A DNA stretch of 64,000 bases from CAVRXZ01 sp963773035. GTDB taxonomy: Bacteria; Acidobacteriota; Vicinamibacteria; Vicinamibacterales; CAVVIG01. The stretch lies in NCBI GenBank assembly GCA_963773035.1, contig CAVYZX010000022.1, positions 124,001-188,000 on the forward strand, written 5' to 3'. The notes beneath the pieces were generated by a model. The model made no database searches. It saw only the letters and a list, made by a program, of their open reading frames with translations, and was not told the DNA's origin. Shown here one piece after another: positions 52,795 through 60,739 of the stretch; the first letter of the stretch is position 1; every line of letters starts with the position of its first letter. Position numbers and translations under genes: made by a program.

Positions 52795-52913
52795 GGCACG
52801 TCTTTCGCCTGAAACGCGCGACCGTCTCCCCCTGGCCACGCTCGTCTTCGGCGATTTCCAAGCAGCCCCGACAGGCGCGTGACTCGCGGCCTGTTCTACG
52901 CTCAGGAGGTCTC

Positions 52914-53186
52914 ATGAACAAGCAAGATGTCGTGTCGAAGATTGCCAAGGACACGGGAATCACGAAGACGACTGCCGCTGCGGCCATCGACTCGCTCATC
53001 GACAGCATCACACGCTCGCTGAAGAAAGGGGATGCGGTCTCCTTCGTTGGCTTTGGGACGTTCAAGATCTCCAATCGCAAGGCGAGAACGGCCCGCAATC
53101 CACAAACGGGCGACGCGATCAAGATTCCGAAGCGGCGAGTACCGCGCTTCAGCGCTGGGAAAGCTCTGAAACAAGCGGTCCGATAG
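52914..53186 (+). CDS. hup: HU family DNA-binding protein
   Basis: 90 aa. MNKQDVVSKIAKDTGITKTT, VSFVGFGTFKISNRKARTAR, NPQTGDAIKIPKRRVPRFSA, GKALKQAV: the complete HU fold with the beta-arm RNPQTG. Shine-Dalgarno CAGGAGGT 3 nt before ATG. Nucleoid protein. Confidence 0.97.
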   Translation: MNKQDVVSKIAKDTGITKTTAAAAIDSLIDSITRSLKKGDAVSFVGFGTFKISNRKARTARNPQTGDAIKIPKRRVPRFSAGKALKQAVR

Positions 53187-53192
53187 GACCGC
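53175..53192 (+). terminator. Hairpin at the HU stop codon
   Basis: GCGGTCC-GATA-GGACCGC, a perfect 7-bp stem containing the TAG stop of hup. It is followed by a second, longer inverted repeat (53205-53263). No T-tract, so termination is likely Rho-dependent or the hairpin protects the 3' end. Confidence 0.4.
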
Positions 53193-53204
53193 AGGTTGAT
53201 CCGT

Positions 53205-53263
53205 TGAGCGATCTGGCAACCAGGTGATGCACGAATCCGGTCCGCAGGTTGCCAGATTGCTCA
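53205..53263. repeat. Long inverted repeat downstream of HU
   Basis: TGAGCGATCTGGCAACC (53205-53221) pairs with GGTTGCCAGATTGCTCA (53247-53263) with one G-T wobble around a 25-nt loop. In the 178-bp gap between hup and tRNA-Val. Confidence 0.75.
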
Positions 53264-53324
53264 GTGCCCGTCTGGCCGTCACGAGCCTACCAATCCGCGC
53301 AGCTACTCGACGACTCGATTCTGT

Positions 53325-53330
53325 TATACT
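53325..53330 (+). promoter_or_regulatory. -10 box of tRNA-Val
   Basis: TATACT about 34 bp before the mature tRNA; a -35 is not obvious. Confidence 0.45.
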
Positions 53331-53364
53331 GGGCGTTCGTCTAAGGCCTGTATTTTCAAGATGT

Positions 53365-53440
53365 AGGCGCGTAGCTCAGAGGTTAGAGCGCCTGCTTGAC
53401 ACGCAGGAGGTCGGTGGTTCGAGTCCACCCGTGCCTACCA
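53365..53440 (+). tRNA. tRNA-Val (anticodon GAC)
   Basis: 76 nt with encoded CCA. Acceptor AGGCGCG/CGTGCCT, D-stem GCTC/GAGC, anticodon stem CCTGC/GCAGG with loop TTGACAC (anticodon GAC, positions 34-36), T-arm GGTGG-TTCGAGT-CCACC, discriminator A. All stems pair, with one G-T in the acceptor. Confidence 0.96.
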
Positions 53441-53469
53441 TTGCTGCGCTCGGTGATTAACCTGCCCGA

Positions 53470-55395
53470 ATGAATCACGTCAACATCACGCTGCCGGATG
53501 GTTCGAGCCGGACAGTGCTCGCTGGAACGTCTCTGCGCGACGTCGCAGAAGGGATCTCCCCACGTCTCGCCAAGGCAGCGCTCGCGGGGCTTGTTGATGG
53601 CGTGCTGGTCGATCTGTCCTGCCCGCTCGAGCGCGACGCAGCCGTCCGAATCGTCACCGAAACAAGTCCTGAAGCGTTGGCGCTGTACCGCCACAGCACG
53701 GCGCATCTGCTGGCCGCCGCTGTCACGCAGCTCTTCCCGGGCGCCCAGTGCGGAATCGGACCGGCGACCGACGAAGGCTTCTTTTACGACTTCATCGTGG
53801 ATCGGCCGTTCGTGCCAGAAGACCTCGAAGCCATCGAGCGCAGGATGAAGGAGCTGGCATCGCAGGACTTGCCGTACGAACGTCAGATGTGGCCACGCGA
53901 ACACGCCAAGGCCTTCTTCGCCGGCCGAGGCGAGCCGCTGAAAGTACAGCTGATCGAGGAGAAGACGAACGGCCAGCCAACGGTGTCCTGCTACACGATC
54001 AAAGACCCGGAGACTTTTGTCGATTTCTGCGTCGGGCCGCACGTTCCCTCGACAGGAAAGCTCAAGGCGTTCAAGCTCCTTAATGCTTCGAACGCCTATT
54101 GGAAGGGTGACGCGCGCAACGCCCCCATGCAGCGGATCTACGGAACGGCCTTCTTCTCCGACAAGGAGCTGAAGGGCTACCTCACCCAGATCGAAGAAGC
54201 CAAGAAGCGCGACCACAGAAAGCTCGGACGCGAGCTGGGTCTGTTTACGTTTCATCCGTGGGCGCCAGGGGCGGCATTTTGGCTCGACAAAGGCACCACC
54301 CTGTACAACACACTCGCCAACTACATGCGGGACACTCTGTTCCCCGCCGGGTACGTCGAGGTCAAAACGCCGCTCGTGTACAACAAGGCCTTATGGGAGC
54401 GGTCCGGACACTGGAAACACTTCCGGCAGAACATGTTTCTCATCGAATCGGAAGGCGAGACGATGAGCGTGAAGCCGATGAATTGTCCGGGGCACTTTCT
54501 GACCTATGCGAGCGAAGTGCGGAGCTATCGCGACCTGCCGCTTCGCTTTCACGAACAGACACCGCTGCATCGAAACGAGGCGTCCGGCGTGCTCTCCGGA
54601 CTGACTCGCGTGCGTCAGTTCGCTCAAGACGATGCCCACTGCTTTATCACGCAGGATCAGATCGGTGACGAGGTCGAGCGGCTGATTCGGCTGGTGCAGC
54701 AGGTGTACGGTGATTTCGGTCTCCCGTTCACCGCGAAGCTCTCGACGCGCCCGGACGAGTTCATGGGCGAGGTATCCACCTGGGACCACGCGGAAGCGCA
54801 ACTCAAAGCCGCGCTCGATCGCGCCGCGATGGCATACACGCTCAACGAGAAGGACGGGGCCTTCTACGGTCCGAAAATCGACTTCGACGTCACCGATGCG
54901 ATTGGCCGAAAGTGGCAATGTGCCACCATCCAGCTCGACTACATGCAGCCCGAGAACTTCGACTTGAAGTACGTCGGCGCCGACAACGCCGAGCACCGCC
55001 CGGTGGTGATTCACCGGGCGATCTTCGGCAGTTTCGAGCGGTTCATCGCGATTTTGATCGAGCACTACGCAGGCGCCTTCCCTCTGTGGCTGGCGCCTGT
55101 GCAGGTCGTCGTGCTCCCGATTTCAGATCGGCATCTGGCCTATGGCGCCTCGGTCCGAGATCAAGTGAGGGCTTCCGGCTTGCGGGTTCAACTCGACGAA
55201 CGACAAGAAAAGATTGGATATAAGATTCGAGAGGCTCAGCTCCAGAAAGTGCCCTACATGCTGGTGGTGGGCGATCGAGAAGCGGCCGAGGGCCAGGTGT
55301 CCGTACGCGCCCGTACGGCAGGCGATCTCGGCGCCAGTTCAGTCGACGATTTCATCTCGAAAGCGCGGGACGAAATCACCCGAAAGGCGTCGTAA
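53470..55395 (+). CDS. thrS: Threonyl-tRNA synthetase
   Basis: 641 aa. N-terminal TGS domain (MNHVNITLPDGSSRTVLAGT), editing domain (YRHSTAHLLAAAVTQLFP, DEGFFYDFIVDRPF), class II core with MNCPGHFLTYASEVRSYRDL and HRNEASGVLSGLTRVRQFAQ, and C-terminal anticodon-binding domain (PLWLAPVQVVVLPISDRH). All class II motifs present. 30 bp after tRNA-Val and upstream of infC as in many bacteria. Confidence 0.97.
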   Translation: MNHVNITLPDGSSRTVLAGTSLRDVAEGISPRLAKAALAGLVDGVLVDLSCPLERDAAVRIVTETSPEALALYRHSTAHLLAAAVTQLFPGAQCGIGPATDEGFFYDFIVDRPFVPEDLEAIERRMKELASQDLPYERQMWPREHAKAFFAGRGEPLKVQLIEEKTNGQPTVSCYTIKDPETFVDFCVGPHVPSTGKLKAFKLLNASNAYWKGDARNAPMQRIYGTAFFSDKELKGYLTQIEEAKKRDHRKLGRELGLFTFHPWAPGAAFWLDKGTTLYNTLANYMRDTLFPAGYVEVKTPLVYNKALWERSGHWKHFRQNMFLIESEGETMSVKPMNCPGHFLTYASEVRSYRDLPLRFHEQTPLHRNEASGVLSGLTRVRQFAQDDAHCFITQDQIGDEVERLIRLVQQVYGDFGLPFTAKLSTRPDEFMGEVSTWDHAEAQLKAALDRAAMAYTLNEKDGAFYGPKIDFDVTDAIGRKWQCATIQLDYMQPENFDLKYVGADNAEHRPVVIHRAIFGSFERFIAILIEHYAGAFPLWLAPVQVVVLPISDRHLAYGASVRDQVRASGLRVQLDERQEKIGYKIREAQLQKVPYMLVVGDREAAEGQVSVRARTAGDLGASSVDDFISKARDEITRKAS

Positions 55396-55401
55396 AGTAC
55401 T

Positions 55402-55432
55402 CGAGGCCGAGAGTCTTGAGGCCGAGAGCTCG
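55402..55432. repeat. Two-copy 15-bp direct repeat
   Basis: GAGGCCGAGAGTCTT then GAGGCCGAGAGCTCG, immediately after the thrS stop. Confidence 0.65.
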
Positions 55433-55448
55433 GCGTCAGTTCGGCGAA

Positions 55449-55471
55449 CGCGTGGGGTGGGGCCCCACGCG
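55449..55471 (+). promoter_or_regulatory. GC-rich leader hairpin upstream of infC
   Basis: CGCGTGGGG-TGGGG-CCCCACGCG, a perfect 9-bp stem ending 21 nt before the infC start codon. No T-tract follows, so it looks like a leader or regulatory element (or thrS 3' end) rather than a standard terminator. Confidence 0.6.
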
Positions 55472-55479
55472 AAGGGACT

Positions 55480-55486
55480 AAGGAGG
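55480..55486 (+). promoter_or_regulatory. Shine-Dalgarno deciding the ATC start of infC
   Basis: AAGGAGG, spaced 5 nt from ATC 55492; no ATG, GTG or TTG lies at a suitable distance from it. Confidence 0.85.
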
Positions 55487-55491
55487 TAGTT

Positions 55492-56067
55492 ATCGCTTTC
55501 GACAGAGGACCTCGACGTGACGATCGCGTGAGAGTCAACGAACGCATTCGCGTTCGCGAGATCCGCGTAATCGACGACTCCGGCCAGCAACTCGGCATCA
55601 TGCCGCCACCGCAGGCATTGGCTATCGCGAAACAGAAGGGACTCGATCTGGTAGAGATATCCCCGACGGCAGTGCCGCCGGTTTGCCGAATCATGGACTT
55701 CGGCAAGTACCAGTACCAGGAGCAGAAGCGTGCTCGAGAGGCGCGTCGGCACCAGAAGGTGATCGAGGTCAAGGAGATCAAGTTCAGGCCGAAAGTGGAT
55801 GAGCACGACTATCAGTTCAAGAAGAAGCACATCGAACGCTTCCTCGAGGACGGCGACAAAGTCAAAGCCACCATCTTCTTTCGAGGCCGTGAGATGGCTC
55901 ACCCCGAGATCGGGCGCCGCATCCTGGAGCGCTTGGTGGAAGAACTGGCAGACGTGGCGATCGCCGAGACGATGCCGCGGATGGAAGGCAACCAGATGCA
56001 CACCATCTTGAGCCGGCGTCCGCAAGGCGGCCGAGCGAAGCCAAACACGCCGCCAACGACCAGGTAG
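55492..56067 (+). CDS. infC: Translation initiation factor IF-3, ATC start
   Basis: 191 aa. The protein begins IAFDRGPRRDDRVRVNERIR with ATC at 55492, five bases after a strong AAGGAGG, as for the rare start codons of infC in other bacteria. A GTG at 55528 would lose 12 residues and lacks a ribosome site. IF-3 N-domain (RVREIRVIDDSGQQLGIMPP, QKGLDLVEISPTAVPPVCRI), linker and C-domain (KEIKFRPKVDEHDYQFKKKH, EIGRRILERLVEELAD). The rare start allows IF-3 to limit its own translation. Followed by rpmI and rplT. Confidence 0.93.
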   Translation: MAFDRGPRRDDRVRVNERIRVREIRVIDDSGQQLGIMPPPQALAIAKQKGLDLVEISPTAVPPVCRIMDFGKYQYQEQKRAREARRHQKVIEVKEIKFRPKVDEHDYQFKKKHIERFLEDGDKVKATIFFRGREMAHPEIGRRILERLVEELADVAIAETMPRMEGNQMHTILSRRPQGGRAKPNTPPTTR

Positions 56068-56118
56068 TTGGGACCGGCACGAAGCACGAACGTTCGTTTT
56101 CCAGAGAGATAGGATTCA

Positions 56119-56316
56119 ATGCCGAAACTCAAAACTCATCGTGGCGCCGCCAAGCGCTTCAAACGGACCAAGCGCGGGAAGTTTCTAAGGGGCAAAGCCT
56201 TCAAGCAACACATTCTGAGCAGCAAGACGACCAAGCGGAAGCGCGGCTTGCGCGGGACGACGACAGTGGCTGATGTCGATACCCCGAAGCTCGCCAGAAT
56301 GCTGCCGTACAAGTAA
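56119..56316 (+). CDS. rpmI: 50S ribosomal protein L35
   Basis: 65 aa: MPKLKTHRGAAKRFKRTKRG, KFLRGKAFKQHILSSKTTKR, KRGLRGTTTVADVDTPKLAR. Typical length and position between infC and rplT. Confidence 0.97.
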   Translation: MPKLKTHRGAAKRFKRTKRGKFLRGKAFKQHILSSKTTKRKRGLRGTTTVADVDTPKLARMLPYK

Positions 56317-56325
56317 AAGCAATCG

Positions 56326-56374
56326 AAATGCACAATGCAAAATGGCATTCTGCATTGTGTGTTCTGCATTGTCA
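56326..56374. repeat. Orientation-switching heptamer array / hairpin between rpmI and rplT
   Basis: Seven units: AAATGCA, CAATGCA, AAATGGC, then the reversed words ATTCTGC, ATTGTGT, GTTCTGC, ATTGTCA. CACAATGCA (56331-56339) pairs with TGCATTGTG (56351-56359). It occupies most of the gap inside the ribosomal protein operon and ends 8 nt before the rplT ribosome site region. Confidence 0.88.
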
Positions 56375-56390
56375 GCGTAAGGAGTAGAAG

Positions 56391-56762
56391 ATGCCGCGCG
56401 TGAAACGGGGAACCGTTCGTCGGGCCAAACGAAAGAAGCTTCTCGGCCTGGCGAAGGGCTATTTCGCCAACAAGAGCAAGTTGTATCGTGCCGCCAAGGA
56501 ATCGGTCGACACCGCGTTGAAGTACGCGTTCGTGGGCCGGCGTCGCAAGAAACGCGACTTCCGCCGCCTCTGGGTAATCCGGATCAATGCGGCGGCCCGA
56601 GAGAACGGCCTGACCTACGGACAGTTCATCAACGGGCTTAAGAATGCAGGCGTGACACTCGATCGCAAGAGCCTAGCGGACCTCGCCGTCTCGAGTCCGG
56701 CAGCATTTGCATCGCTCGCCAAACAAGCAAAGGCTGCAGCCAAGACAGCGGCTCGCGCATAA
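56391..56762 (+). CDS. rplT: 50S ribosomal protein L20
   Basis: 123 aa: MPRVKRGTVRRAKRKKLLGL, AKGYFANKSKLYRAAKESVD, RRRKKRDFRRLWVIRINAAA, GLTYGQFINGLKNAGVTLDR. Slightly longer C-terminus (KQAKAAAKTAARA). Ribosome site AAGGAG. Known L20 operators bind the operon leader in other bacteria; none clearly identified here. Confidence 0.97.
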   Translation: MPRVKRGTVRRAKRKKLLGLAKGYFANKSKLYRAAKESVDTALKYAFVGRRRKKRDFRRLWVIRINAAARENGLTYGQFINGLKNAGVTLDRKSLADLAVSSPAAFASLAKQAKAAAKTAARA

Positions 56763-56780
56763 TAGTTGCCGGTCAGCAGT

Positions 56781-56815
56781 CGAGCGACTGTCGACTGGCG
56801 ATTGGCGACCGATGA
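56781..56815. repeat. Heptamer array before pheS, 5 units
   Basis: CGAGCGA, CTGTCGA, CTGGCGA, TTGGCGA, CCGATGA in a 7-bp register. The last unit contains the pheS ATG (56812). Confidence 0.7.
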
Positions 56816-57876
56816 CAGATGTCCTCTTAACCCCGGCCACACTCTCGCAGCTCCGTACGGAGTTCCTCGCAGAGCTCTCGAGCGCCAGCGACGACACGGC
56901 CATCCAGGCCGTTCGCAATCGCTACCTCGCACGCCAGACCGGACGGATGGCCACCATCATGAGCGGCGTCGCCGCCGCGCCGCCAGACGTTCGCCCGGCG
57001 TTGGGACGCATTGCCAACGAGCTCAAGAAGGAGATTGAAGCCAGGCTGGCCGAGAAGCGGACGGCGATCGAGGCCGCTCGCCCGGCAGCAGGTGCCGTCG
57101 ACATCACGCTCCCGGGACGAGAGCCGGCGCTCGGCCACCGCCACCCGCTGACGATCGTCCGCGACAAACTGGAAGAAATCTTCACGCGTATGGGGTTCGC
57201 CGTTATCGAGGGTCCCGAAGTCGAAGACGAGTGGCATTGCTTCGATGCCTTGAACATGCCGGCGGAGCATCCAGCGCGAGACATGCAGGACACGCTCTAT
57301 CTCGCATCGGCTCTGCCTGGTGATTCACCGGCCGAACGCCGGAACCTGCTCCGCACCCATACCTCGTCCATGCAGATCCGGTACATGCAGGCCCACCAAC
57401 CGCCGATTCGCATCGTCGCGCCCGGGCGTGTCTATCGCCGCGACAACCTCGACTTGACGCACTCGCCGGCGTTCAGCCAGATCGAGGCGCTCGCAGTCGG
57501 AGAAGGACTGTCGCTTGCGGACTTGAAAGGGACGCTCTTGGCGTTTGCGCGGCAGATGTTCTCGCCGACGGCGCGCATCCGCTTCCGTCCCAGTTTTTTC
57601 CCTTACACCGAACCCAGCGCAGAAATCGACTTGAGCTGCTGGCAATGTGAAGGTTCCGGCTGCCCGATGTGCAAGAAGACGGGCTGGATCGAGCTCGGGG
57701 GATGCGGCATGGTGCACCCGGCGGTCTTCGAGGCTGTCGGCTACGACGCCGAGCGATATACGGGGTTCGCATGGGGCATCGGCATCGAGCGCATCGCCAT
57801 ACTTCGTCACCAGGTTGGAGACATTCGCCTGTTCTACGAGAACGACCTCAGATTCCTGGAACAGTTTCCCGATTAG
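56812..57876 (+). CDS. pheS: Phenylalanyl-tRNA synthetase alpha subunit
   Basis: 354 aa. N-terminal coiled coil (LRTEFLAELSSASDDTAIQA...), class II catalytic core with GREPALGHRHPLTIVRDKLE, FAVIEGPEVEDEWHCFDALN, RTHTSSMQIRYMQAHQPPIR and motif 3 FAWGIGIERIAILRHQVGDI. A zinc-like WQCEGSGCPMCKKTGWIELG is present, as in many PheS. Its ATG is in the last unit of a heptamer array. Confidence 0.97.
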   Translation: MTDVLLTPATLSQLRTEFLAELSSASDDTAIQAVRNRYLARQTGRMATIMSGVAAAPPDVRPALGRIANELKKEIEARLAEKRTAIEAARPAAGAVDITLPGREPALGHRHPLTIVRDKLEEIFTRMGFAVIEGPEVEDEWHCFDALNMPAEHPARDMQDTLYLASALPGDSPAERRNLLRTHTSSMQIRYMQAHQPPIRIVAPGRVYRRDNLDLTHSPAFSQIEALAVGEGLSLADLKGTLLAFARQMFSPTARIRFRPSFFPYTEPSAEIDLSCWQCEGSGCPMCKKTGWIELGGCGMVHPAVFEAVGYDAERYTGFAWGIGIERIAILRHQVGDIRLFYENDLRFLEQFPD

Positions 57877-57888
57877 CAGCGGCCACTC

Positions 57889-59958
57889 ATGCGACTTCTG
57901 GTTTCCTGGCTGCGCGACTTCGTCGATGTGCCTGCGTCTGCTGACGAGATCGCCGATGGCCTCGGTCTGCGGGGATTCGAAGTGGCGGCCATCGAGCCAT
58001 TTGGAAACGGGGATGCGGTCATCGACTTCGAGGTCACCGCAAACCGGCCTGACTGCCTGAGTGTCATCGGGCTCGCACGCGAAACGGCCACGCTGTTCGA
58101 TCAGCCGGTTTCTCTGCCGTCGACCGAGGCCGGCGCAAAGATTGGGCTGAAACCGACGGTCTCGGGCAAGTCCGAGCAGCTGAGTGTTGCGATTGCCGAT
58201 GAAGTCCTGTGTCCCCGGTATGCGGCAGCCGTTGCCGAGGTCACTATCGCCAGGTCACCCTCGTGGATTGCGGCACGGCTGCAGGGCGCCGGGATCAGGC
58301 CGATCAACACCGTTGTTGACATCACGAACTACGTGCTGATCGAGCTCGGACACCCGACGCATGCCTTCGACCTGAAAAAGCTTGCTGGCGCCCAGATACA
58401 TGTCAGGCGCGCCAATCGGGACGAGACGATTACGACGCTCGACGGTATCGACAGGAAGCTCGATGTCGACATGCTGGTGATCGCCGATCGCGACCGAGCG
58501 CAGGCCGTGGCCGGGGTGATGGGAGGGGCGCTTGCCGAGGTATCCGACGCGACGACGCTCGTCGCGCTCGAGAGCGCGTACTTCAAGCCTGCCTCCGTCC
58601 GTCGGACAAGCAAGACTCTTGGGCTCAAGACTGAGGCATCGTCGAGATTCGAGCGTGGGGCTGATATCAATGCCCCCGTCGTGGCGCTCCAGCGGATCGG
58701 GGCTCTGCTGGAACAGGTCGGTTCGGGTCGGTTGCGCGGGCCGATCGTCGACGTCTATCCCTCCGTGCGCGAACCGCTGCAGCTGCACATGCGCCGGAAC
58801 CGGCTCGCGACGTTGCTCGGCGCGGCGGTTCCTGATTCCCAGGTTGAACGAATTCTGCGGAGTCTCGGCCTGACCGTGACGGCAGTGGCAGATGGCTGGA
58901 ATGTCGTCGCACCAACCTTTCGTGTCGATCTCCTGCGCGAGGTCGATCTCATCGAGGAAGTCGGCCGGCATTACGGCTTCGACAAGCTGCCGGCGACGTT
59001 TCCGGTCGTGACAACCCCGGCTGCCCCGCCGGATCCCCGAATCCCACGTGATCAACTTGTCCGTCGCGTGCTGACAGCGGCCGGCTTGTCCGAAGCCGTA
59101 ACTTTCGGGCTTATTGAAGCGAAGTCCGCCGAGGCTTTCAAAACGGCGGGCGCCGACCGACCTGTTGGCGTCGAGAATCCGCTTTCCGGCAAGTTCGACA
59201 CGCTGCGACCCTTACTCATTCCAGGCGTTGTAGACGCCGTCGCTCATAATCGTCGCCATGGAAAAGACGACGTCGGGCTATTCGAAATCGGGACGAGATT
59301 CTCGACCCGGGGCGAAACTCGAGCTGTGGCTATCGCATGGACAGGCACGACACCACCCGTACACTGGTCGGGCGGCTCCCATCCGGTCGACTTCTTCGAT
59401 CTCAAGGGGGTCATCGAGCGACTATGTGGAGCGCTTGGCGTCACCCCACGTTTCGACTCGACCAAAGAGCGCTTTCTGGTGCCCGGTCGCACAGCGTCCA
59501 TAGCCACGAACGACGGCCGAGAGCTGGGCCTTATCGGTCTTCTGTCTCCGAGTGTCGCCGAAGCCCGCGACCTGCCACGCGACGGAGAGGTTTTCGTCGC
59601 TGAACTGAATCTCGACCTCATGGACGGATCGTTGTCGAAAGTGGCAGAGACCGTCGCGCCCCTGCCCCGGCATCCGGTTGTCATTCGCGATCTGTCGATC
59701 ATCGTGAGCGATGTCTTGCCTGCGGAGATCATTCGTGGCACCATTCAGACCGCCGCCGCCCAGGCACCGGCACCGCTTGTCGACATCACGTTCTTCGATC
59801 GGTATCAGGGCAAAGGCATCCCGGACGGCAGCATCAGTTTGTCGCTGCGTCTGAAGTTTCAGGCGCCGGATCGTACGCTGACCGACAGCGAGGTCCAAAG
59901 AAGCGTCGAGACGATTGTGGCCGCACTCGTGCGGACGCACGGGGCAATTCAGAGATAG
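57889..59958 (+). CDS. pheT: Phenylalanyl-tRNA synthetase beta subunit lacking the EMAP domain
   Basis: 689 aa, about 100 shorter than the usual 790-820. B1 starts normally (MRLLVSWLRDFVDVPASADE, GLRGFEVAAIEPF) but passes directly to FEVTANRPDCLSVIGLARE; the EMAP/OB tRNA-binding insert normally found between is absent. B3/B4 (editing), B5, catalytic-like core (DLLREVDLIEEVGRHYGFDK) and C-terminal FDX-ACB domain (LPRHPVVIRDLSIIVSDVLP, RYQGKGIPDGSISLSLRLKF) remain. Still expected to pair with PheS, 12 bp upstream. Confidence 0.94.
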   Translation: MRLLVSWLRDFVDVPASADEIADGLGLRGFEVAAIEPFGNGDAVIDFEVTANRPDCLSVIGLARETATLFDQPVSLPSTEAGAKIGLKPTVSGKSEQLSVAIADEVLCPRYAAAVAEVTIARSPSWIAARLQGAGIRPINTVVDITNYVLIELGHPTHAFDLKKLAGAQIHVRRANRDETITTLDGIDRKLDVDMLVIADRDRAQAVAGVMGGALAEVSDATTLVALESAYFKPASVRRTSKTLGLKTEASSRFERGADINAPVVALQRIGALLEQVGSGRLRGPIVDVYPSVREPLQLHMRRNRLATLLGAAVPDSQVERILRSLGLTVTAVADGWNVVAPTFRVDLLREVDLIEEVGRHYGFDKLPATFPVVTTPAAPPDPRIPRDQLVRRVLTAAGLSEAVTFGLIEAKSAEAFKTAGADRPVGVENPLSGKFDTLRPLLIPGVVDAVAHNRRHGKDDVGLFEIGTRFSTRGETRAVAIAWTGTTPPVHWSGGSHPVDFFDLKGVIERLCGALGVTPRFDSTKERFLVPGRTASIATNDGRELGLIGLLSPSVAEARDLPRDGEVFVAELNLDLMDGSLSKVAETVAPLPRHPVVIRDLSIIVSDVLPAEIIRGTIQTAAAQAPAPLVDITFFDRYQGKGIPDGSISLSLRLKFQAPDRTLTDSEVQRSVETIVAALVRTHGAIQR

Positions 59959-60009
59959 TCACCCGGTGGCTGATCCAGCTACCAGGTTTAACATTCGAGG
60001 ATCGGACAT

Positions 60010-60288
60010 ATGGCAAAAGTAGCGACGCGGGGTCTCGAGCTGGAACCGATCGACCGTCTCGAGGAGAAGCTGAAACTTCTCGTGGCGATGGTCGACCGCC
60101 TGAAGGCGGAGCAGGCTCGTGCAGTGGAAGACAACCAGCGGCTGGGACGGGAGCTCGAAGCGATGCGGGTTCGAATGAATAGCACCGAGACGATGTCGGC
60201 CGAACTGGCGGCACTGCGTGGTGAGCGCGACGCTATCCGCACACGTGTCGTCGACATGCTCGACCAGCTCGAGGCGCTCAATTTATGA
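60010..60288 (+). CDS. ZapB-like coiled-coil cell-division protein
   Basis: 92 aa, nearly all coiled coil: EPIDRLEEKLKLLVAMVDRL, KAEQARAVEDNQRLGRELEA, ELAALRGERDAIRTRVVDML. Small coiled coils in this place next to zapA are usually annotated ZapB-like or as part of the Z-ring associated pair. Function inferred from neighbour and shape. Confidence 0.75.
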   Translation: MAKVATRGLELEPIDRLEEKLKLLVAMVDRLKAEQARAVEDNQRLGRELEAMRVRMNSTETMSAELAALRGERDAIRTRVVDMLDQLEALNL

Positions 60289-60292
60289 GCGT

Positions 60293-60395
60293 CCAGCTTC
60301 CAGCTGCCAGCCGCCAGCTACACATTGACTGCCGGCCAGGGTCGGAGCTGAACGCGGGCAGGCGAACGCTGGAAGCGGAGCTGGCGCTGGAAGCC
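60293..60395. repeat. Heptamer array with inverted second half, word CCAGCTN
   Basis: Four direct units (CCAGCTT, CCAGCTG, CCAGCCG, CCAGCTA; 60293-60320), then after a spacer the reverse words appear in CGCTGGAAGCGGAGCTGG and CGCTGGAAGC (to about 60393). Occupies the gap between the coiled-coil gene and zapA. Confidence 0.75.
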
Positions 60396-60399
60396 GTGT

Positions 60400-60690
60400 A
60401 TGGCTGACGGTCGAGTCATTCCCGTGGAAATCGGCGGGCAGCGCTACCCAATCCGGACGACGCTCGACCCGGAGTATGTGGCGCGTTTGGCGGCCTACGT
60501 CGACGAGCGCATACGCACGGCTGCCGAGTCCACGCCAGCGGCCGACTCCGTTCGTCTCGGAGTACTTGCGGCCCTCAATATCGCCGACGAGCTGTTTCGA
60601 TGCCGCGATGCCAACAGCGCGCGCAACGGGTTGCTCGCCGAGCGGGCCGAGGAACTCGAACGGCTCGTCGATCGGGTGCTCATGGCGTAA
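60400..60690 (+). CDS. zapA: Cell division protein ZapA
   Basis: 96 aa. VIPVEIGGQRYPIRTTLDPE, YVARLAAYVDERIRTAAEST, VRLGVLAALNIADELFRC match ZapA (FtsZ cross-linker) with its N-terminal strand pair and C-terminal coil (RAEELERLVDRVLM). Upstream of 6S RNA, as in E. coli (zapA/ygfE-ssrS). Confidence 0.9.
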   Translation: MADGRVIPVEIGGQRYPIRTTLDPEYVARLAAYVDERIRTAAESTPAADSVRLGVLAALNIADELFRCRDANSARNGLLAERAEELERLVDRVLMA

Positions 60691-60703
60691 GCCGGGCGGA
60701 ACC

Positions 60704-60732
60704 TTGAACCCGAGAGGCGTCTCGACTAAGAT
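60704..60732 (+). promoter_or_regulatory. Promoter of the 6S-like RNA
   Basis: TTGAAC (60704-60709), 17 bp, TAAGAT (60727-60732), placing transcription start around 60739-60741, in step with the beginning of the structured RNA. Confidence 0.75.
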
Positions 60733-60739
60733 GCCGAGA

